Assembly (NCBI RefSeq): GCF_002847285.1
Contig: NZ_CP025407.1
Coordinates: 1,240,001 to 1,304,000, forward strand
Direction: 5' to 3'
Length of the DNA: 64,000 bases
From: Streptomyces sp. CMB-StM0423
GTDB taxonomy: Bacteria; Actinomycetota; Actinomycetes; Streptomycetales; Streptomycetaceae
In this document: positions 54,318 to 63,476 of the stretch, piece after piece
Numbering within the stretch: the first letter of the stretch is position 1
How the letters are laid out: the number at the start of each line of letters is the position of its first letter
The notes under the pieces: model-generated
The model's database searches: none
What the model was told of the DNA's origin: nothing
The model's input: only the letters and a program-made list of their open reading frames with translations
Position numbers and translations under genes: made by a program

Positions 54318-55025
54318 GTGCCCGACCAGACCGCCGATCCCGCGGACTCCGCAGATCATGCTCCCCGTATCGCCGTCCTCCTCGTCGACGACGACCCCCT
54401 CGTCCGGGCCGGGCTGCGGCTGATGCTCGGCGGGGCGGGCGACATCGACGTCGTGGGCGAGGCCGCGGACGGCGGCGAGGTCCCGGCGCTCGTGGCCGCC
54501 CACACACCCGACGTCGTGCTCATGGACATCCGCATGCCGCACCTCGACGGCCTCGCCGCCACCGAGGCGCTGCGGCGGCTCGCGGAGCCGCCGGAGGTGC
54601 TGGTGCTGACGACGTTCCACACCGACGAGCACGTGCTGCGGGCCCTGCGCGCGGGCGCCGCGGGGTTCGTGCTCAAGGACACCCCGCCCCGGGAGATCGT
54701 CGCGGCCGTACGCAAGGTCGCCGCCGGCGAGCCCGCGCTGTCGCCCGCCGTGCTCCAGCAGCTCATCGCCCAGGTCTCCGGCGCCGGCACCGAAGGACCA
54801 GCGCGGGCCGAGGAGCACGCCCGCCGCCGTCTCGCCGCGCTCGGCGAGCGTGAGCGGGAGGTCGCCGTGGCGGTCGGCCGCGGCCGGTCGAACGCGGAGA
54901 TCGCCGCCGAGCTGTACATGAGCGTGCCGACCGTGAAGACCCACGTCTCGCGCATCCTCACCAAGCTCGACCTCAACAACCGCGTCCAGATCGCCCTTCT
55001 CGTCCACGACGCAAGGGAATCCTGA
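54318..55025 (+). CDS. NarL/LuxR-family response regulator
   Basis: A 235-residue regulator paired with the kinase upstream. The receiver has Asp24-Asp26 (LLVDDDPLV), phospho-acceptor Asp70 (VVLMDIRMPH), Thr in LTTFHTDE and Lys in VLKDTPP. The LuxR helix-turn-helix is at about 170-228 (LGEREREVAVAVGRGRSNAEIAAELYMS). All phosphorylation residues are present. GTG start. Target genes are unknown. Confidence 0.92.
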   Translation: MPDQTADPADSADHAPRIAVLLVDDDPLVRAGLRLMLGGAGDIDVVGEAADGGEVPALVAAHTPDVVLMDIRMPHLDGLAATEALRRLAEPPEVLVLTTFHTDEHVLRALRAGAAGFVLKDTPPREIVAAVRKVAAGEPALSPAVLQQLIAQVSGAGTEGPARAEEHARRRLAALGEREREVAVAVGRGRSNAEIAAELYMSVPTVKTHVSRILTKLDLNNRVQIALLVHDARES

Positions 55026-55049
55026 GCGGTCCGTGGTGTTGTACGGATC

Positions 55050-56054
55050 ATGGACATCCCTCTCTCCGTGCTCGACCGGTCACTGCGGTGCAAGGGCCAG
55101 GACCCGGCCGACGCGCTGCGCCGCACCGTCCGCTTGGCGCAGCAGGTGGAGGGGTACGGCTTCCGCCGCTTCTGGGTCTCCGAGCACCACAGCGTCCCCG
55201 GCGTCGCCGGCTCCGCACCGACGGTGCTGGCCGCCGCCGTCGCCGCCGCCACCTCCCGGATCCGGGTCGGCACCGGCGGCGTGATGCTGCCCAACCACCG
55301 GCCGCTGGTCGTCGCCGAGCAGTTCGGGGTGCTGGGCTCGCTCTTCCCCGACCGGATCGACATGGGCCTCGGCCGCTCGCTGGGCTTCACCGACGGCATC
55401 CGGCGCGCGCTGGGCCACGGGATGGCGGACGCGGGGGACTTCGGGGCGGCGCTGGCTGAGCTGCTGCGCTGGTTCGAGGGCACGCAGCCGGCGTATCCGG
55501 GGGTGCACGCGGTACCGGCGGAGGGGCTGCGGGTGCCGGCGTACGTGCTGGCCATCGACGGCGGCGCCGACATCGCCGCCGCGCGCGGGCTGCCGCTGGT
55601 GATCGGCGCGGGCCGGCGCCCGGAGAAGCTGCTGCGGGCCGTCGAGCGCTACCGCGAGGCGTTCACGCCCTCGGCGCAGCAGGCCGCGCCGTACGTCGTC
55701 GTGGCGGTCGCCGCCGCGGTCGCCGACTCGGCGGAGCAGGCCGCCGATCTGCTGCTGCCCGAGGCGTGGGCGACGGTCTGGTCGCGCACCCGCGGGGAGT
55801 TCCCGCCGCTGACGCCTGCGGAGGAGATACGGGCCCGTACGCTCACCGAGCGCGAGGCCCGCTATCTCGACGAGGCCCGCGAGTCCCAGGTGTCCGGCAC
55901 CGGCGCGCAGGTGGCCGCCGCCCTCGGCGACCTCGTCGCCCGCAGCGGCGCCGACGAGTTGCTGGTCTCCCTGCACACCCCCGACGAGGCCGCCCGGCTG
56001 GAGTCCTTCCGGCGGCTGGCGGAGCTGAAGATCGCGGCGCCCGCGGCGGGTTGA
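55050..56054 (+). CDS. Luciferase-like (LLM) flavin-dependent oxidoreductase
   Basis: A 334-residue bacterial-luciferase-fold protein of the MsnO8-like group. Recognised segments are MDIPLSVLDRSLRCKGQ at the start, RFWVSEHHSVPGVAGSAP, IRVGTGGVMLPNHRPLVVAEQFG and ERIDLGLGRS-like FPDRIDMGLGRSLG. Flavin (FMN or F420) use and substrate are not set by the sequence. It starts 24 bases after the response regulator gene. It converges with the metallo-hydrolase at 7 bases. Confidence 0.88.
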   Translation: MDIPLSVLDRSLRCKGQDPADALRRTVRLAQQVEGYGFRRFWVSEHHSVPGVAGSAPTVLAAAVAAATSRIRVGTGGVMLPNHRPLVVAEQFGVLGSLFPDRIDMGLGRSLGFTDGIRRALGHGMADAGDFGAALAELLRWFEGTQPAYPGVHAVPAEGLRVPAYVLAIDGGADIAAARGLPLVIGAGRRPEKLLRAVERYREAFTPSAQQAAPYVVVAVAAAVADSAEQAADLLLPEAWATVWSRTRGEFPPLTPAEEIRARTLTEREARYLDEARESQVSGTGAQVAAALGDLVARSGADELLVSLHTPDEAARLESFRRLAELKIAAPAAG

Positions 56055-56061
56055 CGGGCGG

Positions 56062-56811
56062 CTACAGCTCCACCGCCTCCCCCGGCCGCGGCAGCCGGAG
56101 CCGGTGGCCGAGCCCGGCCGCGTCGAAGGCGGCGACCAGCGAGTCGGCACCCTGCGTGACGTGCCCCCAGTGCTCGAAGTGCAGCGGCACCACGTCGTGC
56201 GCCCCGAGCACCGCGGCCGCGGCGGCGGCGTGCTCGCTGGTGAGCGTGAGGTGCGCGGCGCCGAGCAGCGGGGTCTGCGCGGCACCGGCGAAGAGCACGG
56301 CGATGTCGACGGGGCCGAGGCGGGCGGCGATCGTGCGGACCACGTCGAGCGAGGCGTTGTCGCCGCTGACGTAGACCGTGGGCAGCCCGTCCCCGGTGAG
56401 CACGAACCCGGTGACCTCGCCGGTCAGATGCTCGGTGCCGGGCGGGCCGTGCAGCGCGGGCACGGCGGTGACGCGGACCGGCCCGACGGCGTACGACTCC
56501 CACGCCGGCAGCCCCCGCACCGGGCCGCGCAGCCGCTCCGCCGCCGACGCCGTGGAGAGCACCAGCGGAGCGGCGGCGGCGCACTCGCGCCCGGCCCGGT
56601 CGAGGTTGTCGGGGTGCTGGTCGTGCGAGAGCAGCACCGCGTCGACCGGGCCGAGGCCGGCCGGTGGTATCGCCGGGCCCGCGGTCTTCACCAGCCGCCG
56701 CCCGCCCACGGGATACTCGCCGGGCGGGTCGAACGTCGGGTCGGTCAGCAGCCGGACCCCGCCGAGTTGGAGAAGCGCGGTGGGACCGCCGACGTAGTGC
56801 AAGATCGTCAT
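56062..56811 (-). CDS. Metallo-beta-lactamase-fold hydrolase
   Basis: A 249-residue protein of the UlaG/NAPE-PLD-like MBL group. The metal motif is modified: LLSHDQHPDNLD, with Gln in place of the usual His of HxHxDH. Other ligands are in ALHGPPGTEH, YVSGDNASLD and VPLHFEHWGH. The start at 56811 (MTILHYVGGPTALLQL) was chosen by its family N-terminus. With FadD genes upstream it may act on a thioester or phospholipid, which is inference. Confidence 0.85.
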   Translation of the reverse strand: MTILHYVGGPTALLQLGGVRLLTDPTFDPPGEYPVGGRRLVKTAGPAIPPAGLGPVDAVLLSHDQHPDNLDRAGRECAAAAPLVLSTASAAERLRGPVRGLPAWESYAVGPVRVTAVPALHGPPGTEHLTGEVTGFVLTGDGLPTVYVSGDNASLDVVRTIAARLGPVDIAVLFAGAAQTPLLGAAHLTLTSEHAAAAAAVLGAHDVVPLHFEHWGHVTQGADSLVAAFDAAGLGHRLRLPRPGEAVEL

Positions 56812-56839
56812 GGCAGTCCCAAGTACCCGCGGGCCGCCG

Positions 56840-58456
56840 CTATTCCGCAGCACTGAACTGCTCCCGCAGCTCGACCTTCCGCACCTTCCCGCTGACCGTC
56901 ATCGGGAACTCCTCCACGATCCGCAGATGCCGCGGGATCTTGTAGTGCGCGAGCCGGTTCTCGCAGTAGTGGGCCAGCTCGCGCCGGGAGAGCGCGTGCC
57001 CCGGATCGCTGAGGATCACGCAGGCGAGGATCTCCTCCCCGTACGTCTCGTCCGGCACGCCCACCACCTGCACGTCGGCGATCTTGGGGTGGGTGTGCAG
57101 GAACTCCTCGATCTCGCGCGGGTAGACGTTCTCGCCGCCCCTTATGATCATGTCCTTGATCCGGCCGACGATCTCCACGCAGCCGTCCGTGCGCATCCGC
57201 GCCAGGTCGCCGGTGTGCATCCAGCGGCCGGCGTCGATGACCTCGGCGGTGCGCTCGGGCTGCTCCCAGTAGCCCTGCATGACGCTGTAGCCGCGGGTGC
57301 ACAGCTCGCCGGTGGTACCGCGGGGCATGGTGACGCCCGTGACCGGGTCGACGACCTTGACCTCGATGTGCGGCAGCACGCGGCCGACGGTGGCGGTGCG
57401 GCGCTCCAGGTCGTCCTCGCGCCGGGTCTGGGTGGCGACCGGGGAGGTCTCGGTCATGCCGTAGCAGATGGTCACCTCCGCCATGTGCATCTCGTTGACC
57501 ACCCGCTTCATCACCTCGACGGGGCACGGCGAGCCGGCCATGATCCCGGTGCGCAGCGACGTGAGGTCGTAGAGGGCGAAGTCCGGCAGGGCCAGCTCGG
57601 CGACGAACATGGTGGGCACCCCGTAGAGCGAGGTGCAGCGTTCCTGCTCGACGGCCGCGAGGGTGGCGGCGGGGTCGAAGGAGGGCCCGGGGATGACGAT
57701 GCAGGCGCCATGGCTGGTGGCCGCGAGGTTGCCCATGACCATGCCGAAGCAGTGGTAGTACGGGACGGGGATGCAGACCCGGTCCTGCTCGGTGTAGCCC
57801 AGCGTCTCGCCGACGAAGAAGCCGTTGTTGAGGATGCTGTGGTGCGACAGGGTCGCGCCCTTGGCGAAGCCGGTGGTGCCGGAGGTGTACTGGATGTTGA
57901 CCGGGTCGTCGCAGGACAGCAGCGCCTCGCGCTCGCGGACCCGCTCCGGGGGCACCGCGCGGCCGGCCTCGATCAGCCGGCCCCAGCCTGCGTGGCCGAT
58001 GTAGAAGACGTTGCGCAGGGCCGGGCAACTGCCGCGCACCTGCTCGACCATCCGGCGGTAGTCGCTGGTCCTGTGCGCCAGCGAGGCGATCAGCAGGGAG
58101 ATGCCGGACTGGTTGAGTACGTACTCCAGCTCGTGCACCCGGTAGGCGGGGTTGATGGTGACCATCACCGCGCCGATACGGGCCGAGGCGTACTGCACCA
58201 GCACCCACTCCGGGCAGTTGACCGCCCAGACGCCGACGCGCTCGCCCTTGGCGACGCCGCGGGCGAGCAGCCCGCGCGCCACCTCGTCGACGGCGGCGCC
58301 GAACTCGGCGTAGGTCCAGCGGCGCCCGGAGGCCAGGTCGACCAGGGCCTCGCGGTCGGGGTGGGCGGCGATGGCGCGGTCCAGGTTGGCACCGATGGTG
58401 TCGCCCAGCAGCGCGGTGGTGCCGGTGCCGCCGGTGTAGGACGGCTCTGCGGTCAT
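56840..58456 (-). CDS. Acyl-CoA synthetase (AMP-binding, FadD-like)
   Basis: A 538-residue adenylate-forming enzyme activating a fatty acid to its CoA thioester. Motifs are A3 [19 protein letters not shown]5 [11 protein letters not shown]7 [11 protein letters not shown]8 [16 protein letters not shown] and A10 [13 protein letters not shown] (catalytic Lys). Its ATG overlaps the next synthetase's stop (ATGA), giving a two-synthetase operon. The acyl length is likely medium to long; no carrier protein is nearby. Confidence 0.92.
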   Translation of the reverse strand: MTAEPSYTGGTGTTALLGDTIGANLDRAIAAHPDREALVDLASGRRWTYAEFGAAVDEVARGLLARGVAKGERVGVWAVNCPEWVLVQYASARIGAVMVTINPAYRVHELEYVLNQSGISLLIASLAHRTSDYRRMVEQVRGSCPALRNVFYIGHAGWGRLIEAGRAVPPERVREREALLSCDDPVNIQYTSGTTGFAKGATLSHHSILNNGFFVGETLGYTEQDRVCIPVPYYHCFGMVMGNLAATSHGACIVIPGPSFDPAATLAAVEQERCTSLYGVPTMFVAELALPDFALYDLTSLRTGIMAGSPCPVEVMKRVVNEMHMAEVTICYGMTETSPVATQTRREDDLERRTATVGRVLPHIEVKVVDPVTGVTMPRGTTGELCTRGYSVMQGYWEQPERTAEVIDAGRWMHTGDLARMRTDGCVEIVGRIKDMIIRGGENVYPREIEEFLHTHPKIADVQVVGVPDETYGEEILACVILSDPGHALSRRELAHYCENRLAHYKIPRHLRIVEEFPMTVSGKVRKVELREQFSAAE

Positions 58457-60126
58457 GTGTGGTCCTCCTCGCGGTACTCGTCGGCGGATCCGGCTGCGGT
58501 CGCCTCGCGCAGTTGCACGCGGCGGATCTTGCCGGAGACGGTCTTGGGCAGGTCGGCGAACTCCAGCCGCCGGACGCGCTTGTACGGGGCCAGCACGGCG
58601 CGGGAGTGCGCGAAGATCGCCTCCGCGGCGGCGGCGCCCGGCTCCCAGCCGGCGGCGAGCACGACGTACGCCTTGGGCACGGCGAGCCGCACCGGGTCGG
58701 GCGCGGGCACGACGGCGGCCTCGGCGACCGCCTCGTGCTCCAGCAGCGCGCTCTCCAGCTCGAAGGGGCTGATCTTGTAGTCGCTCGCCTTGAAGACGTC
58801 GTCGCTGCGCCCGATGTACGTGATGTAGCCCTCGGCGTCGCGGGCGCCGATGTCGCCGGTGCGGTAGTAGCCGTCGGCCATGGCCTCGGCGGTGCGGGCC
58901 GGGGCGCCCTCGTAGCCGGTCATCAGGCCGACGGGGCGCGCGGTCAGGTCGAGGCAGATCTCGCCCTCGTCGGCGGGCTTGCCGCTGACGGGGTCCAGGA
59001 GCACGACGTCGTATCCGGGAGTGGGACGGCCCATGGATCCCAGCTTGACGGGCTGCCCGGGGGAATTGGCGATCTGCACCGCGGTCTCGGTCTGGCCGAA
59101 GCCGTCCCTGATGGTCAGCTTCCAGGCCCGCCTGACGGCCTCGATGACCTCCGGGTTGAGGGGTTCACCTGCGGCGACGGCCTCGCGCGGCGGGGTCGCG
59201 AGAGCGCTCAGATCCGACTGCACGAGCATCCGCCAGACGGTGGGCGGGGCGCAGAAAGTTGTCACGCCCCCGCGGGCCATGGCGCCCAGCAGCGCCCCGG
59301 CGTCGAAGCGCGTGTAGTTGTACAGGAAGACCGTCGCCTCCGCGTTCCACGGCGCGAAGAGGTTGGACCAGGCGTGCTTGGCCCAGCCGGGTGAGGAGAT
59401 GTTCAGGTGGACGTCGCCGGGGCGGATGCCGATCCAGTACATCGTCGCCAGATGGCCCACGGGGTACGAGACATGGGTGTGCTCGACGAGCTTGGGGAGC
59501 GCGGTGGTGCCCGAGGTGAAGTACAACATCAGGGTGTCGTCCGCGGCCGTCGCCCCGTCCGGCGTGAAGCTCGCGGGGGCCTCGTACGCGTCCTCGTACG
59601 GGAGCCAGCCGGCCCCGCTGCCGCCGACCGAGATGCGGGTGTAGTCGCCGGGCACCTCGGCGAACTTGGCCTCGTCGGCTGCCCGTACGAGCACGTGGGC
59701 GGCCCGGCCGCGCTCGATGCGGTCGGCGAGGTCGGCAGGGCCGAGGAGGGGCGTGGCGGGGATGACGACGGCGCGCAGCTTCATCGCGGCGAGCGCGGTC
59801 TCCCACAACTCGGCCTGGTTGCCCAGCATGACGACGATCCGGTCGCCGGCCCGTACGCCCTGGGCGCGCAGCCAGTTCGCCACCCGGTTCGAGCGCTCAC
59901 TCATTCGAGTGAAGCTCAAGCGCGTCTCGCGGCCGTCTTCCTCCACGATGTGGAGGGCCGTGCGCTCGTTGCCCTCGGCGATGGCGTCGAACCAGTCGAG
60001 TGCCCAGTTGAAGCGCTCCGGCCTGGGCCAGGAGAAGCCCGCGCGGGCGGCGGCGTAGTCCTCCCTCCGCGCCAGCAGAAAGTCCCGCGCGGACCGGAAG
60101 TCCGCGGTCGGATTCGATGCCGTCAC
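58453..60126 (-). CDS. Acyl-CoA synthetase (AMP-binding, medium-chain/acetoacetyl type)
   Basis: A 557-residue adenylate-forming enzyme. A3 is [20 protein letters not shown]5 is [17 protein letters not shown]7 is [15 protein letters not shown]8 is [18 protein letters not shown] and A10 is [14 protein letters not shown]. It resembles MACS-like synthetases ([18 protein letters not shown]). It is the first gene of the operon and divergent from the GAF-LuxR regulator, which may control it. Confidence 0.9.
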   Translation of the reverse strand: MTASNPTADFRSARDFLLARREDYAAARAGFSWPRPERFNWALDWFDAIAEGNERTALHIVEEDGRETRLSFTRMSERSNRVANWLRAQGVRAGDRIVVMLGNQAELWETALAAMKLRAVVIPATPLLGPADLADRIERGRAAHVLVRAADEAKFAEVPGDYTRISVGGSGAGWLPYEDAYEAPASFTPDGATAADDTLMLYFTSGTTALPKLVEHTHVSYPVGHLATMYWIGIRPGDVHLNISSPGWAKHAWSNLFAPWNAEATVFLYNYTRFDAGALLGAMARGGVTTFCAPPTVWRMLVQSDLSALATPPREAVAAGEPLNPEVIEAVRRAWKLTIRDGFGQTETAVQIANSPGQPVKLGSMGRPTPGYDVVLLDPVSGKPADEGEICLDLTARPVGLMTGYEGAPARTAEAMADGYYRTGDIGARDAEGYITYIGRSDDVFKASDYKISPFELESALLEHEAVAEAAVVPAPDPVRLAVPKAYVVLAAGWEPGAAAAEAIFAHSRAVLAPYKRVRRLEFADLPKTVSGKIRRVQLREATAAGSADEYREEDHT

Positions 60127-60187
60127 ATGTCCTCCTCGTACGGCGGCGGCTCGCTAGCATCGTGCTGCGAGTGACCTACGCCTCACT

Positions 60188-60233
60188 ACCCCCATACGGG
60201 GGTGCCCTGCCGCCGGCCACGCCGGCGGCACCC
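60188..60233 (+). promoter_or_regulatory. Competing leader hairpins before the GAF-LuxR gene
   Basis: ACCCCC-ATAC-GGGGGT (60188-60203) and a 10-bp perfect stem (60208-60217 with 60221-60230, 3-base loop) lie in the 130-base divergent gap. GGGTGCC (60200-60206) can alternatively pair with GGCACCC (60227-60233), enclosing the second stem and breaking the first. The second stem is 27 bases before the ATG. A role is suggested by position only. Confidence 0.5.
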
Positions 60234-60256
60234 GTCAGCACCAGGGAGCGAGCGAC

Positions 60257-61111
60257 ATGCCGGAGACCGCGGACGCAGCGGAGGTGCGCGGCGCGCTGGC
60301 CCGGCTGCGCCGGTTCGGCGGCGTGCCCGTCGCCTTCGGCGGGCTGCTCACGGACGGCGGGCGCAAGCTGCGGATCAGCGAGCTGAGCGGGACGGTGACG
60401 CTGTCCCTCCAGGGGCTCGGGGTGGCCACGGGCAACGGGCTCGGGGGCAAGGCCATCGCCTTCTCCCGCCCCTGCGCGGTCACCGACTACACCTCGTCCC
60501 GCGCCATCAGCCACGAGTACGACGGCCCGGTGGGCGCCGAGGGCCTGCGCTCGGTGCTGGCGGTGCCCGTGGTCGTACGCGGCCGGGTGCGGGCCGTGCT
60601 CTACGGCGCGCTGCGGGACTCGCTGCCGCTGGGCGACCGGTCGCTGACCGCGGCGGTGGAGACGGCGCGCCACCTGGAGCAGACCCTCGCCGTACGCGAC
60701 GAGGCCCGCCGGCTCCTCGCCGTCGCCACGCCCACCGCGCAGCGGGCGGCGGACCCCGCCGCCTGGGAGAACGTCCGCACCGCGCACCGCGACCTGCGCA
60801 CGCTGGCGCCGCGTATAGCCGACGAGGAGCTGCGCGCGGAACTGCTGGCGCTCTGCGACCGGCTGGCCTCGGCGGCCGTCACCGTCGTCCCGCCCGCCGG
60901 CGCCGGGCCGGACCGGACGGTGCTGGCGCCGCGGGAGCTGGACGTACTGGCGTGCGTCGCGACGGGCGCGACGAACGCGGCGGCGGGCGAACGGCTCGGG
61001 CTGCGGCCCGAGACGGTGAAGAGCTACCTGCGCTCGGCGATGCGCAAGCTCGGGGCGCACACCCGGCTGGAGGCGGTCACGGCCGCCCGCCGGGCGGGGC
61101 TGCTCCCGTAG
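60257..61111 (+). CDS. GAF-domain LuxR-family transcriptional regulator
   Basis: A 284-residue regulator. An N-terminal GAF sensor covers about 10-150 (GGKAIAFSRPCAVTDYTSSRAISHEY and GLRSVLAVPVVVRGRVRAVLYGAL, in parts). A short helical link follows. The LuxR helix-turn-helix is about 222-280 (LAPRELDVLACVATGATNAAAGERLGL then RPETVKSYLRSAMRKLGA). Proteins of this layout commonly control aromatic or fatty-acid use. It is divergent from two acyl-CoA synthetase genes, which are the natural targets. Confidence 0.88.
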   Translation: MPETADAAEVRGALARLRRFGGVPVAFGGLLTDGGRKLRISELSGTVTLSLQGLGVATGNGLGGKAIAFSRPCAVTDYTSSRAISHEYDGPVGAEGLRSVLAVPVVVRGRVRAVLYGALRDSLPLGDRSLTAAVETARHLEQTLAVRDEARRLLAVATPTAQRAADPAAWENVRTAHRDLRTLAPRIADEELRAELLALCDRLASAAVTVVPPAGAGPDRTVLAPRELDVLACVATGATNAAAGERLGLRPETVKSYLRSAMRKLGAHTRLEAVTAARRAGLLP

Positions 61112-61134
61112 CCCCCGAGGACTCCCGGGGCAGG

Positions 61135-61485
61135 TCACCCCTGGTGCGCCACGACGTTCACCACCTGCCCGTTGGGGTCGCGGACGAAGAACCGCCGCAC
61201 GCCCCACTCCTCGTCGGTCAGCGGGTGCACGATCTCGGCGCCCGCGGCGCGCATCGCCTCGTGCGCCGCGTCGACGTCCGAGACCTCGATGCTCATGTCC
61301 GGCTCCACGGGCGCGGAGGCGTCCCGCTCCATGAAGATCAACTGCGCGGTTGGGTTGCCGGGCGCGGCGAGCGCCATCACCCACCCCAGGTTCATCACCT
61401 CCTCGAAGCCGAGACGCTCGTAGAACGCGCGGCTGGTCTCGAAGGACTCGGTCTTGATGTCGGGTACGACCCTCCTGATGCTCAT
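61135..61485 (-). CDS. VOC-family protein (glyoxalase-like)
   Basis: A 116-residue vicinal-oxygen-chelate protein with two beta-alpha-beta-beta-beta halves: SFETSRAFYERLGFEEVMNLGWV and then VDAAHEAMRAAGAEIVHPL, ending RFFVRDPNGQVVNVV. The metal ligand positions are only partly filled (Glu near IEVSD, none clear at the end), so it may bind a ligand rather than catalyse. ATG at 61485 has no strong Shine-Dalgarno. Function unknown; such proteins include antibiotic-binding ones. Confidence 0.85.
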   Translation of the reverse strand: MSIRRVVPDIKTESFETSRAFYERLGFEEVMNLGWVMALAAPGNPTAQLIFMERDASAPVEPDMSIEVSDVDAAHEAMRAAGAEIVHPLTDEEWGVRRFFVRDPNGQVVNVVAHQG

Positions 61486-61694
61486 GCCGCGGAGGCTACC
61501 CGCCGGCGGTGACAGCGCCGGGGGGGGAGCGTCCGGTGGGCGGTCGGGGGCGCCGGACGGGCGTCGGGGGCGCACACGTCCGGGCATACCGCGCACCCCC
61601 GTGCGGGGGCGGCGGACCGCGTGCGTCAGGGGCGCACGGCAGCACGTGCCTCCCCGAGGGCGACGCCACGGCGGCCAGGCGGGAAAATGGACCC

Positions 61695-62861
61695 GTGGCC
61701 GAACACTCCATCCTGAGCTGGAACGCGGACGGGCGCGCGCAGACCGCCCGCTGGTACGCCGCGGGCGGCACCCCGCCGCCGCGGCGCGTGGTGCCCGCGG
61801 ACGACCGGATGTGCGCCGACATCGCGTACCGGCTGGTGTGCGAGGGCACGGCCGTGCTGTGGCAGGGCGACTACCACGGCGGGCGTCAGCTCCTCGCCGC
61901 GCTGGGCCGCCGCATCGACCGTCGCTCCGCCCGCCGGGGCCGGCGCCCGGCCGCACCGGCGGGCGGCCGGGCGACCGGCCCGGCGGACGCCTTCCACCGG
62001 CACCGGCAGGCCCAGGGCCACCGGGCGCGGGTGCTCGGCATGCTGCTCGTCCCGCTCGAACCCGGCCCGCGGGGCCCGGCCGTGCCGCTGCGCCGGGCGC
62101 CCGACGTGGCCGAGGCGGCGACCGCGGCGTACGGGCCCGTGACCGAGCCCGGCGCGGTGGCGCTGCGCGAGCTGCTCGGCGCGGTGGGGGCTCACGAGTG
62201 GCGCCGCAAGGGCGTGGACATACCGGCGCTGGGTGCCCGGGTGCACCCGCACTACGGGGTGTTCTCGCCGGTGCGCGGCGAGTACGTCGACCTCGTGGCC
62301 GAGGCCCCTTTGCCGGCGAAGTCGCTGGCCTTCGACGTGGGCACCGGGACCGGGGTGCTCGCGGCGGTGCTGGCGCGCCGGGGGGTGGAACGGGTCGTCG
62401 CGACCGACACCGACCCGCGCGCGCTGGCCTGCGCCCGCGACAACGTCGACCGGCTCGGCCTGGCCGACCAGGTCGAGGTGGTGGAGGGGAACCTGTTCCC
62501 GCCGGGGCGCGCGCCGCTGGTCGTCTGCAACCCGCCGTGGCTGCCCGCCAAGCCGACCTCCGCGCTGGAGCACGCCGTCTACGACCCGGGCGGCGGCATG
62601 CTGCACGGCTTCCTCGCCGGGCTCGCGGCGCATCTGGAGCCGGGCGGCGAGGGCTGGCTGGTGCTGTCCGACCTGGCCGAGCACCTGGGGCTGCGCGGCC
62701 GGGGGGAGCTGCTCGCGGCGATCGAGGCGGCGGGGCTGCGGGTGGCGGCCCGCCACGAGACCCGTCCCCGGCACCGCAAGGCGACGGACCCGTCGGACCC
62801 GCTGCACGCGGCGCGGGCGGCGGAGGTGACGTCACTGTGGCGGCTGACGGTGGCGGAATGA
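61695..62861 (+). CDS. Class I SAM-dependent methyltransferase (PrmC/HemK-like)
   Basis: A 388-residue methyltransferase. The N-terminal about 140 residues are unassigned and Arg-rich. The SAM motif is SLAFDVGTGTGVLAAVLARRG, the acidic ribose contact is in VVATDTDPRAL, and the catalytic NPPW is in LVVCNPPWLPAKPTSALEH. NPPW/Y enzymes methylate Gln, Asn or exocyclic amines, as in release-factor and ribosomal methylation. GTG start at 61695. It is probably a modification enzyme for a protein or RNA; substrate unknown. Confidence 0.87.
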   Translation: MAEHSILSWNADGRAQTARWYAAGGTPPPRRVVPADDRMCADIAYRLVCEGTAVLWQGDYHGGRQLLAALGRRIDRRSARRGRRPAAPAGGRATGPADAFHRHRQAQGHRARVLGMLLVPLEPGPRGPAVPLRRAPDVAEAATAAYGPVTEPGAVALRELLGAVGAHEWRRKGVDIPALGARVHPHYGVFSPVRGEYVDLVAEAPLPAKSLAFDVGTGTGVLAAVLARRGVERVVATDTDPRALACARDNVDRLGLADQVEVVEGNLFPPGRAPLVVCNPPWLPAKPTSALEHAVYDPGGGMLHGFLAGLAAHLEPGGEGWLVLSDLAEHLGLRGRGELLAAIEAAGLRVAARHETRPRHRKATDPSDPLHAARAAEVTSLWRLTVAE

Positions 62862-63088
62862 CCGGGACCGAACGAGAGGGGCCGGCCGAGGGGGCGGAGT
62901 GAGGGGGTGCGGCGGGGCGCGAACGGGGGGCCGCGCGCGGCAGGCGTCCGGCATGTGGGCACGGCGCCTCCCGCCGCCCCGCCGTCTCGACGCCTCTGAC
63001 CGGCGGTTGTTCCGGGAGGTTCCCGTGGGGTGGTCTCGCATCGCGGAACACAGGTGCCAGCGGGAGCAGGGCCCCGTACCGTCGTGGT

Positions 63089-63463
63089 GTGGACACCTCC
63101 GGACACGCCCTCGCTCCCCGACGCCGACCTCAGTTGTACGTTCCCGTGGAGGACGGAAGGAGCGGGATGCGGCTGCGGATGTTCCGCACGCCGCTGGGCA
63201 CGCGCACGGCGGTGGCGTTCACGAGCCAGGCCGCGCTGGTGCGCGCGCTGGGTCCCGAGCAGAAGTGGGTACGCCTCGGGGAGCCTGCGCTGCGCGCGCT
63301 GACCGCGCCGCTGGGCGCCGAGCGGATCACCGTGGACCCGCTGCTCACCGCCCGCCGGCCGTACGCCCACTTCACCCCGCCGCGGTCGCAGGGCGAGCCG
63401 CGCGCCCAGCAGCGCCCCGCGCCCCCGGGCGCGCCGACGCCGCCGCAGCCGGCGACCCACTGA
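63089..63463 (+). CDS. SAV_915-family hypothetical protein
   Basis: A 124-residue protein of a small streptomycete family. The core is LYVPVEDGRSGMRLRMFRTP, LGTRTAVAFTSQAALVRALG and WVRLGEPALRALTAPLGAERITVDP (all in order, about residues 15-92), followed by a Pro-rich tail. No catalytic motif is seen. GTG start. The 227 bases before it (62862-63088) show only a likely promoter region. Confidence 0.75.
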   Translation: MDTSGHALAPRRRPQLYVPVEDGRSGMRLRMFRTPLGTRTAVAFTSQAALVRALGPEQKWVRLGEPALRALTAPLGAERITVDPLLTARRPYAHFTPPRSQGEPRAQQRPAPPGAPTPPQPATH

Positions 63464-63476
63464 CGGGCCCCGGCCG

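Noticed and set aside
56840..60126. A non-ribosomal peptide or polyketide loading pair
   Set aside because: The two AMP-binding enzymes lack carrier or condensation domains and look like free acyl-CoA synthetases.
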